This document shows positions 38,729 through 48,503 of a stretch of DNA of 64,000 nt, in pieces (the first letter of the stretch is position 1; each line of letters opens with the position of its first letter). The notes under the pieces were generated by a model, which did no database searches, had not been told where the DNA came from, and saw only the letters and a list, made by a program, of their open reading frames with translations. This DNA is from Polyangiaceae bacterium (GTDB lineage Bacteria; Myxococcota_A; Polyangia; Polyangiales; Polyangiaceae). The position numbers and the translations under genes were made by a program. Where the stretch lies: NCBI GenBank assembly GCA_025353725.1, contig JANXOF010000036.1:1-64000 (forward strand). Reading direction: 5' to 3'.

Positions 38729-40018
38729 CTACTTGGTGATGTTTGTGACGGTTTTACAGCCGAGGACAATCTTGATCGTCGTGGCGGGGTTAGCCTTGAC
38801 CTCCGCGCAAGCGTCTCCGCGGAGAAGTACCTTCGTGGGCTTTACGGCGTCGTCATAAACCCAGCCGTTGGCCGCATCTTGCGTCACGGTTCTGTCTTTA
38901 CCGCCGGAAGCCACCACGACGTTGACGTTCGTAACGTCGACTTCGCCCGAACCTTCGGGCTTTATGAGGGGAAAATCGCAGCTTCCGACGGAATCTCGGA
39001 TAGCGTTAATCGCGGCGAGAAAGTCGGACTTGATTTGATCTGCCGTTTTATTTCCGGGCGTTATCTGGAAATGGCACGGCTTGCCCGAGTGGTCTCGGTC
39101 GCCCCACTTCGGGTTGCATCCCGGGGCCGTCGTGCCGCCAGCTTCTGCGAGGTCTCTCATGAATGCTTCGTCGTAGTTCTTTGTCGGCGCATTCTCGTCG
39201 CCGACACCCACAGCGAACGTCGAGACGGGCCGCGGACCCGTCCGGGCGGATTTCGCGGACGATAGGCACTTTGTTTGGTCAGCATTCCCGAAATCGGTAC
39301 TCGGAACGCCGTCCGTCATGGCGATCATCACATACTTGCCACCCGTGCGCACCGGACCGACAGGCGCGTAGGAGGTAAGTATGCGTAGTTGTTCGCTAAG
39401 GCTTTCGCACAGAGGGGTCGCTAGATTCGGAAACACGGGAGGCGCCAAGCGCGCCTTCAGCGCTTCTGCGTGCGTCCTGTCGACGAACGCTATGGGTACG
39501 TCAACGTCGGCTTGGCTCTTTGGCCTCGTGCTCGAAAAGAGGTAGAGGCCCACCGCCATGCTGGCGTCTTTCTTGGCTGCAAGGTCGTCCAAAAACGCGT
39601 TCAGCGCTCCTCGAACTGCGATCCACTTCTTTCCCGTCATGCGGTTGGCTTGCTGCGGATCTTGCTCACGCGCGCCTGGAATGTACCCCTCAAGGTCGGG
39701 GTCGTAGCCATCCATACTCCGCGATCCGTCGATAACGAATTGCAGATAAACGGGAAGGCGGCGCGCCTCGGCGGAGCCAGTGGCGCACGTGTTCGAGAGT
39801 GGATCCTGTCCGGTCGTCCCGTTGTGGCCTCTGCTGTCGCCGGTTCGATCGAATCCGGGCGCTCCGGGCTCGTCGCCAGACCCACGTGCTCCGCCATCGG
39901 CGCCGTCGTTTTCAAACGTGGAACGCGCCGCAGACCCGCACCCTCCGGCGAACACGGACGCCGCTAGTAGAGCGGACGCAGTACCCACGATCCAACTGAC
40001 GCTTCCCACTCGTTTCAT
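38729..40018 (-). CDS. Von Willebrand factor A domain lipoprotein
   Basis: 429 residues. The signal peptide ends in lipobox VFAGGC (Cys27). A Gly/Asp-rich linker runs to residue ~80. The VWA domain begins at YLQFVIDGSRSMDGYD (MIDAS D97-x-S-x-S101), with a second MIDAS-loop candidate in NLATPLCESL and the third in IAMTDGVPSTDFG. A C-terminal extension carries cysteine pairs (GSCDFPL, GDACAE, LGCKT). The different linker and extension set it apart from the VWA lipoprotein at 26976. The partner is unknown. It is divergent from the sigma54 activator. Confidence 0.85.
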   Translation of the reverse strand: MKRVGSVSWIVGTASALLAASVFAGGCGSAARSTFENDGADGGARGSGDEPGAPGFDRTGDSRGHNGTTGQDPLSNTCATGSAEARRLPVYLQFVIDGSRSMDGYDPDLEGYIPGAREQDPQQANRMTGKKWIAVRGALNAFLDDLAAKKDASMAVGLYLFSSTRPKSQADVDVPIAFVDRTHAEALKARLAPPVFPNLATPLCESLSEQLRILTSYAPVGPVRTGGKYVMIAMTDGVPSTDFGNADQTKCLSSAKSARTGPRPVSTFAVGVGDENAPTKNYDEAFMRDLAEAGGTTAPGCNPKWGDRDHSGKPCHFQITPGNKTADQIKSDFLAAINAIRDSVGSCDFPLIKPEGSGEVDVTNVNVVVASGGKDRTVTQDAANGWVYDDAVKPTKVLLRGDACAEVKANPATTIKIVLGCKTVTNITK

Positions 40019-40154
40019 CTCTTACATCTGAGCAATTTTCGCAGGCAGTGCAAGACGCCCTCACGTCTCCCACACGTTCCCTCGTTGCGAGGGCGGTGGA
40101 TCAACTCCGCGCCACCCGACTCCGTGTCGATTCGCGCGGACTTCACCGCCGCTC

Positions 40155-41726
40155 GTGCGCGCGGCAGCTATGCTGATGTTTATTATGGCGGCCGATCCTC
40201 CGCAGCGCCCCCCGCGTCCTTCGCGTCCAGCACCTCGTCCGAACTCCGCGGTCGCGTCCCATCCGGCGCCATCGCTCGGTCCATCCGAAGCTATCCTGGA
40301 GGGCCCGAGTGCGCTGACGGACTTACCATCCGCGGGGATAGCAGGCCACCTCGGGACCGTGCGCCTGCGTCCCCTTATCGACATTGCGCAGGCCGGACTG
40401 ACGCTCACCGTGGAGCAGGAGGCCGGCCATCATGTCGAGCGCACGCTTCAACACGAAGGCGATGTCTGCCGCATCGGCACGCATGCCTCGAATGATCTCG
40501 TACTCGACGATCCGTCTGTCTCAAGGTTCCACTGTCGCATCGTACCCGACGCCGCCGGCTGGCGTCTTGAGGACTCGGGCTCGCTGAACGGCACGCAGCT
40601 TCAAGGTATCCGCGTACTTGGGGCGATGCTCCCTGGCGAAGTGGCGGTCCTCACGCTCGGCCAGTCCGTCATTCGTATTAAAGCGACGGCGCCGCTCGGT
40701 AAAACCCTCGTACCGATGATGCCGAGCTTCGGCGCGCTTACCGGAACAGGGCGCGCGATGCGAAAGCTCTTTGCCATGCTGGAGAAGGTCGCCGCGAGCG
40801 ATATCAATTGCTTTATCTACGGTGAAAACGGGACAGGGAAAGAGCTCGTCGCCACCGAAATTGTTCAGCGGGGACCGCGAGCGAGCAAGCCCTTCGTCGT
40901 GGTCGACTGCGGCGCCATCTCGCCCACTCTCGTCGAAAGTGAGCTCTTCGGTCACGTCCGCGGCGCCTTCACGGGGGCGGATCGTGATCGCCTTGGTGCG
41001 TTCGAGGCCGCCGACGGTGGCACGGTTTTTCTCGACGAGATAGGCGAGCTGCCTATTGGCGTTCAACCGAAGTTGCTCCGGGCGCTCGAACAGCGCGAGA
41101 TTCGCCGCGTCGGAGAAACGAATACGCGCAAAGTAAACGTGCGCGTGATCTCAGCAACCAATCGCGACCTTGAACGAGAGGTAAACAAAGGAACTTTTCG
41201 TGAAGATCTCTACTTCCGAATTGCAGTCATTACGGTTCGTGTCCCGCCGCTCCGCGACAGGCCCGAAGACCTATCGCACCTCATTCACGCATTTCTCGCG
41301 TCTCTGGAGGCACAAGAGAGCGAGCATCTCTTCCCGCCCGAGGTCGTCGCCGAGCTTATGCGCCACGAGTGGCCAGGCAACGTGCGCGAACTTCGCAACT
41401 ACGTCGAGCGCAGCGTCGTCCTGCAAACCGGTCGCATGTCTCTTCCTCCGTCGATGGCGGGAGCACGATCCCCGCGCGGGAGCTCGGCTGAAATCGATGT
41501 AACGATTCCCTTCAAGATCGCAAAAGACGCGCTCATCGATACCTTCGAGCGCGCGTACCTTCGAGGCATTCTCGAGTCCGCGGGGGGCAACATGACCAAG
41601 GCGGCGCGCCTGGCGGGGATTGATCGCATGTACTTGCACCGACTCGTACAAAAGCACGGTACGCGCGATCAGTTGTCTGAGGGAAGAGAGCCTTCGTCTG
41701 CGCAGCATCGAAAGCCCGTCGAGTAA
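40155..41726 (+). CDS. FHA-domain sigma54-dependent transcriptional activator
   Basis: 523 residues as read from GTG 40155; ATG at 40170, 40176 or 40185 may be the real start. An FHA phosphothreonine-binding domain spans about residues 75-175 (CRIGTHASNDLVLDDPSVSR, SGSLNGTQL). The AAA+ domain follows, with Walker A YGENGTGKE, the sigma54-contacting loop GAFTGA, Walker B FLDEIGEL and the arginine-finger region FREDLYFRI. A Fis-type HTH closes the protein (GNMTKAARLAGIDRMYLHRL). Such FHA activators, frequent in Myxococcota, are switched on by Ser/Thr kinases instead of histidine kinases. Its 3' end overlaps the convergent SUMF1-like gene by 58 bp. Confidence 0.93.
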   Translation: MRAAAMLMFIMAADPPQRPPRPSRPAPRPNSAVASHPAPSLGPSEAILEGPSALTDLPSAGIAGHLGTVRLRPLIDIAQAGLTLTVEQEAGHHVERTLQHEGDVCRIGTHASNDLVLDDPSVSRFHCRIVPDAAGWRLEDSGSLNGTQLQGIRVLGAMLPGEVAVLTLGQSVIRIKATAPLGKTLVPMMPSFGALTGTGRAMRKLFAMLEKVAASDINCFIYGENGTGKELVATEIVQRGPRASKPFVVVDCGAISPTLVESELFGHVRGAFTGADRDRLGAFEAADGGTVFLDEIGELPIGVQPKLLRALEQREIRRVGETNTRKVNVRVISATNRDLEREVNKGTFREDLYFRIAVITVRVPPLRDRPEDLSHLIHAFLASLEAQESEHLFPPEVVAELMRHEWPGNVRELRNYVERSVVLQTGRMSLPPSMAGARSPRGSSAEIDVTIPFKIAKDALIDTFERAYLRGILESAGGNMTKAARLAGIDRMYLHRLVQKHGTRDQLSEGREPSSAQHRKPVE

Positions 41727-42502
41727 TCGTAGTACGAGGCGACGTGTGCCGTCGTGCGATAGTCGCAGCCTTCGCCGTTGAGTTTGGTATCGAGGTAGTA
41801 GCCGCCGCGAAAGCTTGCGTCGTCGGTCCACTCATGAACATTGCCGACCATATCGTGTACGTCGTAGCCGTTCGTGCAAGAGGCTTTAGCTCCCGATTTT
41901 TCGACCGTATTGCTCATTTGGTTGGCGCGCGGATCGTTCATCGTTTTGCCCGAGTGCTCGCCGTTGTGGAGCGCGCTCATCGGCGAGGTTCGGTTCGTAT
42001 CGACGCACGCGCCAGGCGTGCGCGTATTGCCGTAGGGATAGCGCGTCGCGTCGGGGCCTTTGCACGCGGTCTTCCACTCTTTGGCTTTGCAGAGGCGCTT
42101 GCCTGAAGCCGAGCACGCGCGCTTTGCCTCGACCATCGAGATGTGCGCTTGAGGAACGACGCCGCGGACGGAGACCGCACGCACGTCGTGACCATTGGGG
42201 GCCTGGTAGGGGCTAAACGCCTTCTCGCCGTCAACCCCGCGCTCCACGAGCGAGGCTTCGAACTTGTCGACGCAGCTCGTGCCGACGTGCGCCATGTTCG
42301 AGGGACAGGGCGACACGATGCGCAAGGGGGCGGCGATGGACGGAAGCTCCGGAGTCAGCAGGGTCGGCGAGGCCGCAGCTGTCGAGTAACCCGCCGTGAG
42401 CGAGGCCGCGGCGATACCGGGGACGAGAATCAGAGCTCCAATGAACCCTGCCATACGCTGGCGGCGCGAGCGGGAAGACGTCTTGGTTGCAGCCATGACC
42501 AA
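41669..42502 (-). CDS. Formylglycine-generating-enzyme (SUMF1)-like secreted protein
   Basis: 277 residues; starts at 42502 or 42496. An N-terminal membrane/signal segment (FIGALILVPGIAAASL) precedes a SUMF1-type domain: CVDKFEAS, VEAKRACSASGKRLCKAKEW, YPYGNTRTPGACVDTNRTS, DVHDMVGNVHEWTDD and TGFRCCAD. True formylglycine enzymes use cysteines for copper binding. Several cysteines are present, but the position-specific pair cannot be confirmed by eye. In myxobacteria many such proteins are substrate-binding or structural rather than sulfatase-activating. The last 58 bp are antisense to the end of the activator gene. Confidence 0.8.
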   Translation of the reverse strand: MVMAATKTSSRSRRQRMAGFIGALILVPGIAAASLTAGYSTAAASPTLLTPELPSIAAPLRIVSPCPSNMAHVGTSCVDKFEASLVERGVDGEKAFSPYQAPNGHDVRAVSVRGVVPQAHISMVEAKRACSASGKRLCKAKEWKTACKGPDATRYPYGNTRTPGACVDTNRTSPMSALHNGEHSGKTMNDPRANQMSNTVEKSGAKASCTNGYDVHDMVGNVHEWTDDASFRGGYYLDTKLNGEGCDYRTTAHVASYYDYSTGFRCCADEGSLPSDN

Positions 42503-42655
42503 CCCTCATGCGCTTCCCGTTCCATGATCAAAAGCAAGTGAATTCAAGAGGTTAGGGCCCGCGCGGCGGTAGACTGAAGTCCTCCTAACGAGGACCGCAG
42601 TCATCGAAGACCGACATGTCGCGTTTGGGGTCTCGAATCCGAATCCTTTTCCGCT

Positions 42656-42673
42656 CTGTCACACGACTGACAC
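42656..42673 (+). promoter_or_regulatory. Pho box upstream of pstS
   Basis: CTGTCAC-ACGA-CTGACAC: two 7-bp direct half-sites with a 4-bp spacer (11-bp period), matching the PhoB-type box (CTGTCAT repeats). It lies 35 bp before ATG 42709 and downstream of the alternative ATG at 42616. This supports 42709 as the pstS start and predicts induction on phosphate starvation. Confidence 0.75.
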
Positions 42674-42708
42674 GCGGAGTCGGTATCACACCGCACGTGG
42701 AAGCATCA

Positions 42709-43680
42709 ATGGTTCGTCGGACGCGCGCCTTTCTCAGCCCTTCGTCGTGTCTCGCGCTGCGCCGTTTAAGCGTGTTCAGTCTCGCGCGCCTGTCGCCTCT
42801 ATGCTTCGCAGCACTTTGCGTAGTGGCTTGCGCGCGGCCAAGCGGAGGCGGCGCTTCCGGAGGTTCGCGGGGCGCGGATGACGCCGGGGTCGTCACTCAA
42901 ACCAGCGTGACGGTCAAAGGCTCCGACACGATGGTGATTCTCGGCCAGCGATGGGCCGAAGTGTACATGAAGCAAAACCCTGGCATGACCATACAGGTGA
43001 CAGGTGGCGGCTCGGGCACCGGTATCGCCGCGCTCATTAATGGGTCGACCGACGTCTGCGAGTCGAGCCGGCCGATGAAGGAGAAGGAAAAGGAAGAAGT
43101 ATTGAAGAAGCGCGGTGCGCCGGCCGTGGAAACGAACGTTGCGCTCGACGCGTTAGCCGTTTACGTGAACGAGAAGAGCACTCTTCAACAGGTGTCTATC
43201 CCGGCCCTCCGTAAAGTCTATCGCGGCGAGACAACGAACTGGAAGGAGCTTGGAGGCCCTGACCACGCCATCGTGCTCTACGGAAGAGAAAACAACTCGG
43301 GGACCTACGGCTATTTCAAGGAGCACGTTCTCGAGAACAAAGATTTCGCGCCGGCCACACAAACACTCGCCGGTACTGCTGCGGTGGCCAACGCCGTCAA
43401 GGGTGACGTCTACGGAATCGGCTACGGCGGAATCGCTTACCTTGAAGGCGTACGAGCCCTCAAGGTTCGCAAAGATGACTTGCCAGCCACGCCAGCCGTG
43501 GCGCCTGACTTGAAGACTGCGCAGGATGGCAGCTACCCGATAAGCCGTAATCTTCAGTTTTACACTGCGGGCGAACCTTCGGGGTCGCTCAAGAAGTTTA
43601 TCGACTGGGTAAAGGGGCCGGAGGGACAAAAAATTATCGGTGACGTGGGCTACTACCCTCTTCGAGCCGGCGCGCCGTGA
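42709..43680 (+). CDS. pstS: Phosphate ABC transporter, substrate-binding protein
   Basis: 323 residues from ATG 42709, chosen because the Pho box lies between it and the upstream ATG 42616, and because a signal peptide with lipobox CVVAC follows. The periplasmic binding-protein fold shows phosphate-contacting stretches VKGSDTMVILGQRW, VTGGGSGTGIAALINGSTD and GRENNSGTYGYFKEHV, as in PstS. It delivers phosphate to the PstCA channel. Its stop overlaps the pstC start, and pstA follows with the same coupling. pstB and phoU are not in this operon. Confidence 0.93.
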   Translation: MVRRTRAFLSPSSCLALRRLSVFSLARLSPLCFAALCVVACARPSGGGASGGSRGADDAGVVTQTSVTVKGSDTMVILGQRWAEVYMKQNPGMTIQVTGGGSGTGIAALINGSTDVCESSRPMKEKEKEEVLKKRGAPAVETNVALDALAVYVNEKSTLQQVSIPALRKVYRGETTNWKELGGPDHAIVLYGRENNSGTYGYFKEHVLENKDFAPATQTLAGTAAVANAVKGDVYGIGYGGIAYLEGVRALKVRKDDLPATPAVAPDLKTAQDGSYPISRNLQFYTAGEPSGSLKKFIDWVKGPEGQKIIGDVGYYPLRAGAP

Positions 43681-44672
43681 ACGAACTGGTCGCCAACGTG
43701 ACGGTTTCTGGTACGCATGATGCCTCCGTGATCCGTCCTCGTCGTCTCGTTCGCCGCCCGCGGATCCTCGAAGTCGCCGCAGAGACCGCGATCAAGGGAG
43801 TGGCGCTTCTATCGATACTCGCCGTGCTCCTCATCCTCGTCTTTGTCGGAAAAGAAGCGTTACCGGTCTTGACGAGTGCGGAGGTTCACAACGAGGTCAC
43901 GCTAGGCGGGCTTTTTTTGCCGCATGCACAGGCTGGCTTTATGTGGCAGCCCGTCAGCAACGAGCCCAAGTACAATATCGTCCCGCTTTTTCTCGGAACG
44001 CTGAAGGTTACCTTCGTCGCGCTACTCTTCGCCGTGCCGCTCGGAGTCGCGGCGGCGTTGTTTGTTTCCGAATTCGCGGGCAAGCGTTTTCGCGAGATCA
44101 TAAAGCCTGCGATTGAGTTGCTGGCCGGCGTTCCGTCCGTCGTCATTGGGTTCTTTGCCTTGGTGGTACTCGCGAGTTGGGTCCAGCGTGCGTTTGGAAC
44201 AGAGCATCGTCTCAATTCGGTCGTCGCCGGGATCGCCCTCGCAGTGGCCGTGTGCCCTATTGTGTTTTCGGTTTCCGAAGACGCACTCCGAGCGGTCCCC
44301 AAGTCGTACCGGTCGGCGGCACTCGCACTCGGGTCGACGAAGTCGCAGGTGACGCTGAGAATTGTGATTCCCGCCGCAGCACCGGGTATCGCGGCGGCCA
44401 TCGTTCTCGGCTTTGGCCGCGCCATCGGCGAGACGATGATCGTCGTGCTCGCGACCGGGAACGCAGCTATTTTCGACGCGAGCCTCGAGCGGTCGACGCG
44501 CACGGTGACGGCCACCATCGCTCAGGAACTGGGCGAAGTGGTCGTCGGCAGCGCGCACTACCATGTGCTCTTCGCTCTGGGTGCACTGTTGTTCCTAAGT
44601 ACGCTCGTGGTCAATCTCGGAGCTGAGCGTATTGTCGGTCGGATGCGTCGTCGTCTCGGAGGTACGTCGTAG
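43677..44672 (+). CDS. pstC: Phosphate ABC transporter permease PstC
   Basis: 331 residues, GTG start overlapping pstS by 4 bp. Six membrane segments are recognisable, from IKGVALLSILAVLLILVFVG to the last one, VLFALGALLFLSTLVVNLG. A periplasmic loop lies between the first two, and the ABC-permease EAA-like loop is in SYRSAALALGSTKSQVTLRI. It forms the inner-membrane phosphate channel with PstA. Its stop overlaps the start of pstA. Confidence 0.94.
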   Translation: MNELVANVTVSGTHDASVIRPRRLVRRPRILEVAAETAIKGVALLSILAVLLILVFVGKEALPVLTSAEVHNEVTLGGLFLPHAQAGFMWQPVSNEPKYNIVPLFLGTLKVTFVALLFAVPLGVAAALFVSEFAGKRFREIIKPAIELLAGVPSVVIGFFALVVLASWVQRAFGTEHRLNSVVAGIALAVAVCPIVFSVSEDALRAVPKSYRSAALALGSTKSQVTLRIVIPAAAPGIAAAIVLGFGRAIGETMIVVLATGNAAIFDASLERSTRTVTATIAQELGEVVVGSAHYHVLFALGALLFLSTLVVNLGAERIVGRMRRRLGGTS

Positions 44673-45604
44673 TGGTACGCGCGGCCCGGCTCGGCGTCGG
44701 GGGTCGAAGTCACGTTGCGGACCGCGTGCTTTTATGGCTAACGACGCTCGCCGTCGTCATCATTCTTGCGATGCTGGGACTCATCGTTGGCAACGTCATC
44801 ATTGGCGGAGCTCGAACTCTGTCCTGGGAGTTCATCTCACAGTCCCCGCGTGATGGCATGACAGCGGGAGGCGTGTTCCCAGCTATCTTCGGCACTGTCG
44901 CACTTACCGTGCTGATGACCATTGGCGCCGTGCCCGCAGGCGTAGCGACGGCTCTTTATCTCACCGAATACGCATCCCCTCGCTCGCGTCTCGCACGCTT
45001 GATCCGTGTTTGCATAGCGAACCTTGCGGGCGTACCGTCGGTGGTCTTCGGACTCTTCGGGCTCGGCTTCTTCGTGTCAACGGTGGGCGGCGCCATCGAC
45101 AGGCACCTCTACGGAGGTGACATGACCTACGGAAAACCAGCGCTTGTGTGGGCGTCGCTTACGCTCGCTATCCTCACGTTGCCTGTCGTGGTCGTAGCTA
45201 CCGAGGAGGCGCTCCGTGCCGTCCCGCGCGAGATGCGTGAGGTGAGTCTCGCCCTTGGGGCGACGAAGCTTCAAACCATCGTTCGCGTCGTTCTCCCCCA
45301 AGCCACAAGTGGAATCCTGACGGGAGGGATTCTAGCGGTGAGTCGTGGGGCGGGAGAAGTCGCACCGATTATGTTTACGGGTGCGGCCTATTTCTTACCG
45401 TTCCTACCAACGCATCCCAACGATCAATTCATGAACTTGGGCTACCACGTCTACGTTCTTGCGACGCAATCTCCGGATATCGACCGGACCAAGCCGCTTC
45501 TTTACGGCACGGTGCTCGTCCTCCTCCTTCTTACCTTTATGCTCAACCTAACTGCGATGACGATTCGAACGCGAGCTCGAAAGCGCGCCCGCACGCACGA
45601 TTGA
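44672..45604 (+). CDS. pstA: Phosphate ABC transporter permease PstA
   Basis: 310 residues, GTG start sharing one base with the pstC stop. Membrane segments include VLLWLTTLAVVIILAMLGLI at the start and LLYGTVLVLLLLTFMLNLTA at the end. The EAA-type loop REMREVSLALGATKLQTIV contacts the ATPase. In most bacteria pstB and phoU follow directly; here the operon ends, and a single pstB is found 3.7 kb away on the other strand. Confidence 0.94.
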   Translation: MVRAARLGVGGRSHVADRVLLWLTTLAVVIILAMLGLIVGNVIIGGARTLSWEFISQSPRDGMTAGGVFPAIFGTVALTVLMTIGAVPAGVATALYLTEYASPRSRLARLIRVCIANLAGVPSVVFGLFGLGFFVSTVGGAIDRHLYGGDMTYGKPALVWASLTLAILTLPVVVVATEEALRAVPREMREVSLALGATKLQTIVRVVLPQATSGILTGGILAVSRGAGEVAPIMFTGAAYFLPFLPTHPNDQFMNLGYHVYVLATQSPDIDRTKPLLYGTVLVLLLLTFMLNLTAMTIRTRARKRARTHD

Positions 45605-45884
45605 GTCTTTAGGTTGAGACCTTCCACGGGCGGTTAGAACGAAGCGCGCAGTCCGCAAACGCAGGAAGCGCCGCATACCGCTTAGCGAAAGCCCGCGAAC
45701 TCGGTCGGTGGAGGCTCTCCTGGCGGCAACACGGGTCACCTCGGGGCGCTGGAGCGCTCGTCGCGTTTATCCGACCGGTGGTGTTCTTTTCCCTCACCCA
45801 CACGTACCCATGACCACGTTGGGCACAATTGACTAAAGGTTTCGGAGGGTCCACGTCGGAACGACATATGCAGTAAAAACCTAC

Positions 45885-47701
45885 GTGACTGCCTTCGCCG
45901 CTCGAAAACACCGTCGACGCTTGCCCAATTCACTTCTCGTTGCCGTCGTCGCCTCGAGTATCGCGGTTCCTCTGGGGTGCGAAAGAGCGCCTGACTCGAT
46001 GGATGACCAAGTGGGGTCTGCGAACTCCCGTCAGGCTGAAGCACCCATCGACACCGGGCAACTTGCGGGGGCCAAGCGTGCTGGTATTGCTGACCAGGTC
46101 GATATCTTTATTCGGTCTGCCATGTCTTCGGCGGGAATCCCGATGATTGTTTTCAGACTGTTACCCTCGATCGCGCCAGAGATCTAGGGACCAACGATTG
46201 AAGAAGTGCCAGAGCTGGGCCTCGTTCGTGACCGTACGGACTCCAACGCCCCGCTGCCCTTCGGTTTTACGCACACGGCCGCGACCGGATCGAGCCCCGA
46301 AAAACCAAGTTTTCGCGTGGTACAAACGACCTGCGTGGCATGCCACTCAAACCGTATCGAGTTTCCAGATGGCACGCGCCGTACCCTCATCGGTGCGCCT
46401 TCGACGACGTTCGATATCGCTCTCTTTCGGTCTAAGGTTCTTCAAACTACGCGTCACGAGAACTTTACGTCTGCACACTTACGAGACCTCGTTGCCGCGA
46501 AAGAAGCGGCGCGATCGAAGGGCGAAGTAAGCTGGATTTTCAAGGATATAGCGTCGGAGGGGCAGCACCAGTTCGAGGTGAAAGCACTCCTTTTGGGAAA
46601 GAAAACTTTACCTGACGGTACGCTTGTCGCCGTAAGCGACCTGCTAGTTCAGGGGATGAAGCAAAGTTCTGAGCTTCGCGCAGGCCAGCTGGGGCGCCTC
46701 CTTGGCGCTGGCGGACCGGGAACGGGCACGGCCATTCATCAGCCGGGTCAGGTTGATGGGGTCGGTGGCGGAATGGCCATGCTAGGCATCTCCCCCCACG
46801 AGTCCACGAGTGTCGATATTCCCTCGACATGGCGGCAAGACACACGCCCGATGGGACAGTACGACGGCACGACGATAAGCGGCTTCATGCGCAACCTCGG
46901 AGCCGTCTCGTCGGCCGCTGAGGTCCGTGGTCCGAAGTCACCGATCTGCAAAAGTAGTCTCGTCGACGGCTGCATCCCCCAGCCAGACCTCAGCGTTTTC
47001 GTAGCCTACCAGACGTGGTCCGCCGTCGATCGCTTGCCGTCGCCACGATATCCTGCCTCGATGATAAGCGAGGCGCAGCAAACGACGCCGACAACGTTGG
47101 ACGTCCTCTTTTCGAGAAGTATTGCAGCTCATGTCACGCGATGCCCGATCGCGACGGGACGATTCCTTCAAAGACCGTGCTTGTCCCTATCAAGGACGAT
47201 CCAGGTGCCGACAAGGTGCGGTCGCTTCAGTTCTCGGGCGGACAGGCTCCTCTTCTCGCCTCCGCGTTGCTGAACGTCTGCAAAACGGGAAATAAGACAG
47301 GCACCGTGGGCACGCGTACGACCACTCTTCCCGATACGATTTGCGATGTCAGCATTGAAGAAGCCGTACGGGATACGTCGAAAACCTCGGTGCTTGCCGC
47401 GCAGCCGCTGACGGGCATCTGGGCCACCGCGCCATATCTCCATAACGGTTCCGTCCCAACCTTGCGCGCCCTTCTGCTGCCTTCCACGCGTCCTGCAGCT
47501 TTCTACCGTGGTGGCAGGCAGAGCGTCGACACGCTCAGCGTTGGTTTCACGACAAATCGGGTCGACGGTGCCCGCCTCTACGATACCAAAACGCATGGCA
47601 AGTCCAACGGCGGCCGCGCTACCGAACAAATGCTTGGCAAGGATTGGTCGAAGGACCCAGCTGGGTTGGAAGCTTTACTTGACTACATCAATACGCTCTG
47701 A
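45885..47701 (+). pseudogene. Di-haem cytochrome-c-like lipoprotein gene with a nonsense codon and a frameshift
   Basis: Reading from GTG 45885 gives a lipoprotein signal (SIAVPLGC) and a helical start, then TAG at 46185. The same frame resumes immediately (PTIEEVPELGLVRDRTDSNA) and contains a haem site CVACHS. Near 47075-47090 the frame must shift by one base. The second haem site CSSCHAMPDRDG and the typical end (APYLHNGSVPTLRALLLPS, GLEALLDYINTL) lie in the new frame, ending at 47701. With both lesions repaired it would be a ~600-residue di-haem protein of the cytochrome-c-peroxidase-like type. TGG to TAG at 46185 would restore IAPEIWGPT, a natural reading. Confidence 0.7.
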
Positions 47702-47776
47702 GTTCGGGCTCGTCCAAAGGAACGAACGCGGACCGCCCCGGTCTTCTATCGAGCGCGCGATCTGAGCTCGATTCGC

Positions 47777-48301
47777 TTAGCGCGCGTCGAGCGCTACGGC
47801 CGTCGCGTGAAAGACGGAAGCAATGCGAATGGCGTCGTAGATCTGGTCTTCTGAGATGCCACCGTCTTTGGCGGAGACTTCATGGGCTCTCACACAAGCC
47901 TCGCAGTTGTTGATGCTGCTTACTGCGAGAGAGAACAGCTCAAAATCTGGCTTGTTTGAGGCGACCTGAACCAAGCGACTCATGCGCAACCGAGCTGGCT
48001 TCTGACTGTACGCTTCGTTGTCGATGACATGCCGGAAGCGGTACATCACGTTGTTCATCGCCATCAGAATGGCTGACGCTTTGGCGTCTTCGAGGACGCT
48101 AGCGTCGGTCCCGGCCGCGGTGGCGTCGGCAAGGGTCGCTCGGGTCAGCTCGAGGCAGCGAGAAGCATGCGCAGACGCCGCCGCAACTCCCCACATCTGT
48201 GCAGGCGTCAGCGGGCCTTGCTGCAAAACCGTTTGCAGATTGAGTTTGATGTCGCGGGCCACGTCAGGAAGCGTCTCGCGCAAAGTATCCAAGTGTTCCA
48301 T
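47777..48301 (-). CDS. ahpD: Alkyl hydroperoxide reductase AhpD
   Basis: 174 residues. Carboxymuconolactone-decarboxylase fold with the AhpD active site INNCEACVRAHE (Cys133, Cys136, His140 by my count). This recycles AhpC at the expense of lipoyl proteins in mycobacteria. Length and spacing of the CxxC-x3-H match Mycobacterium AhpD. It lies 202 bp downstream of ahpC on the same strand, the same order as in mycobacteria. Product: cytoplasmic peroxide defence. Confidence 0.92.
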   Translation of the reverse strand: MEHLDTLRETLPDVARDIKLNLQTVLQQGPLTPAQMWGVAAASAHASRCLELTRATLADATAAGTDASVLEDAKASAILMAMNNVMYRFRHVIDNEAYSQKPARLRMSRLVQVASNKPDFELFSLAVSSINNCEACVRAHEVSAKDGGISEDQIYDAIRIASVFHATAVALDAR

Positions 48302-48503
48302 TTTAGCTTTCTCGGTGGGTCAGAGGGGTGTCAAGCGAGAGAGCCAAGGAGATAAGATGGCGTACGCGGCGTACCTGGAGAGCTAAACGCCAAGCCGCGT
48401 TTCAGCTCTCCCGTGCACCGTTTCGCTCACGCTCCCCATGGTCGTCGCAAGATTCGCTACGTTTTGCAGACGAGGTTGAGGGATGGTTTCGAGGCTCGTG
48501 CCG

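Noticed and set aside
39071-39086. Sigma54-like promoter (TGGCAC near TTGC)
   Set aside because: Spacing between GG and GC is 8, not 10, and it lies inside a coding region.
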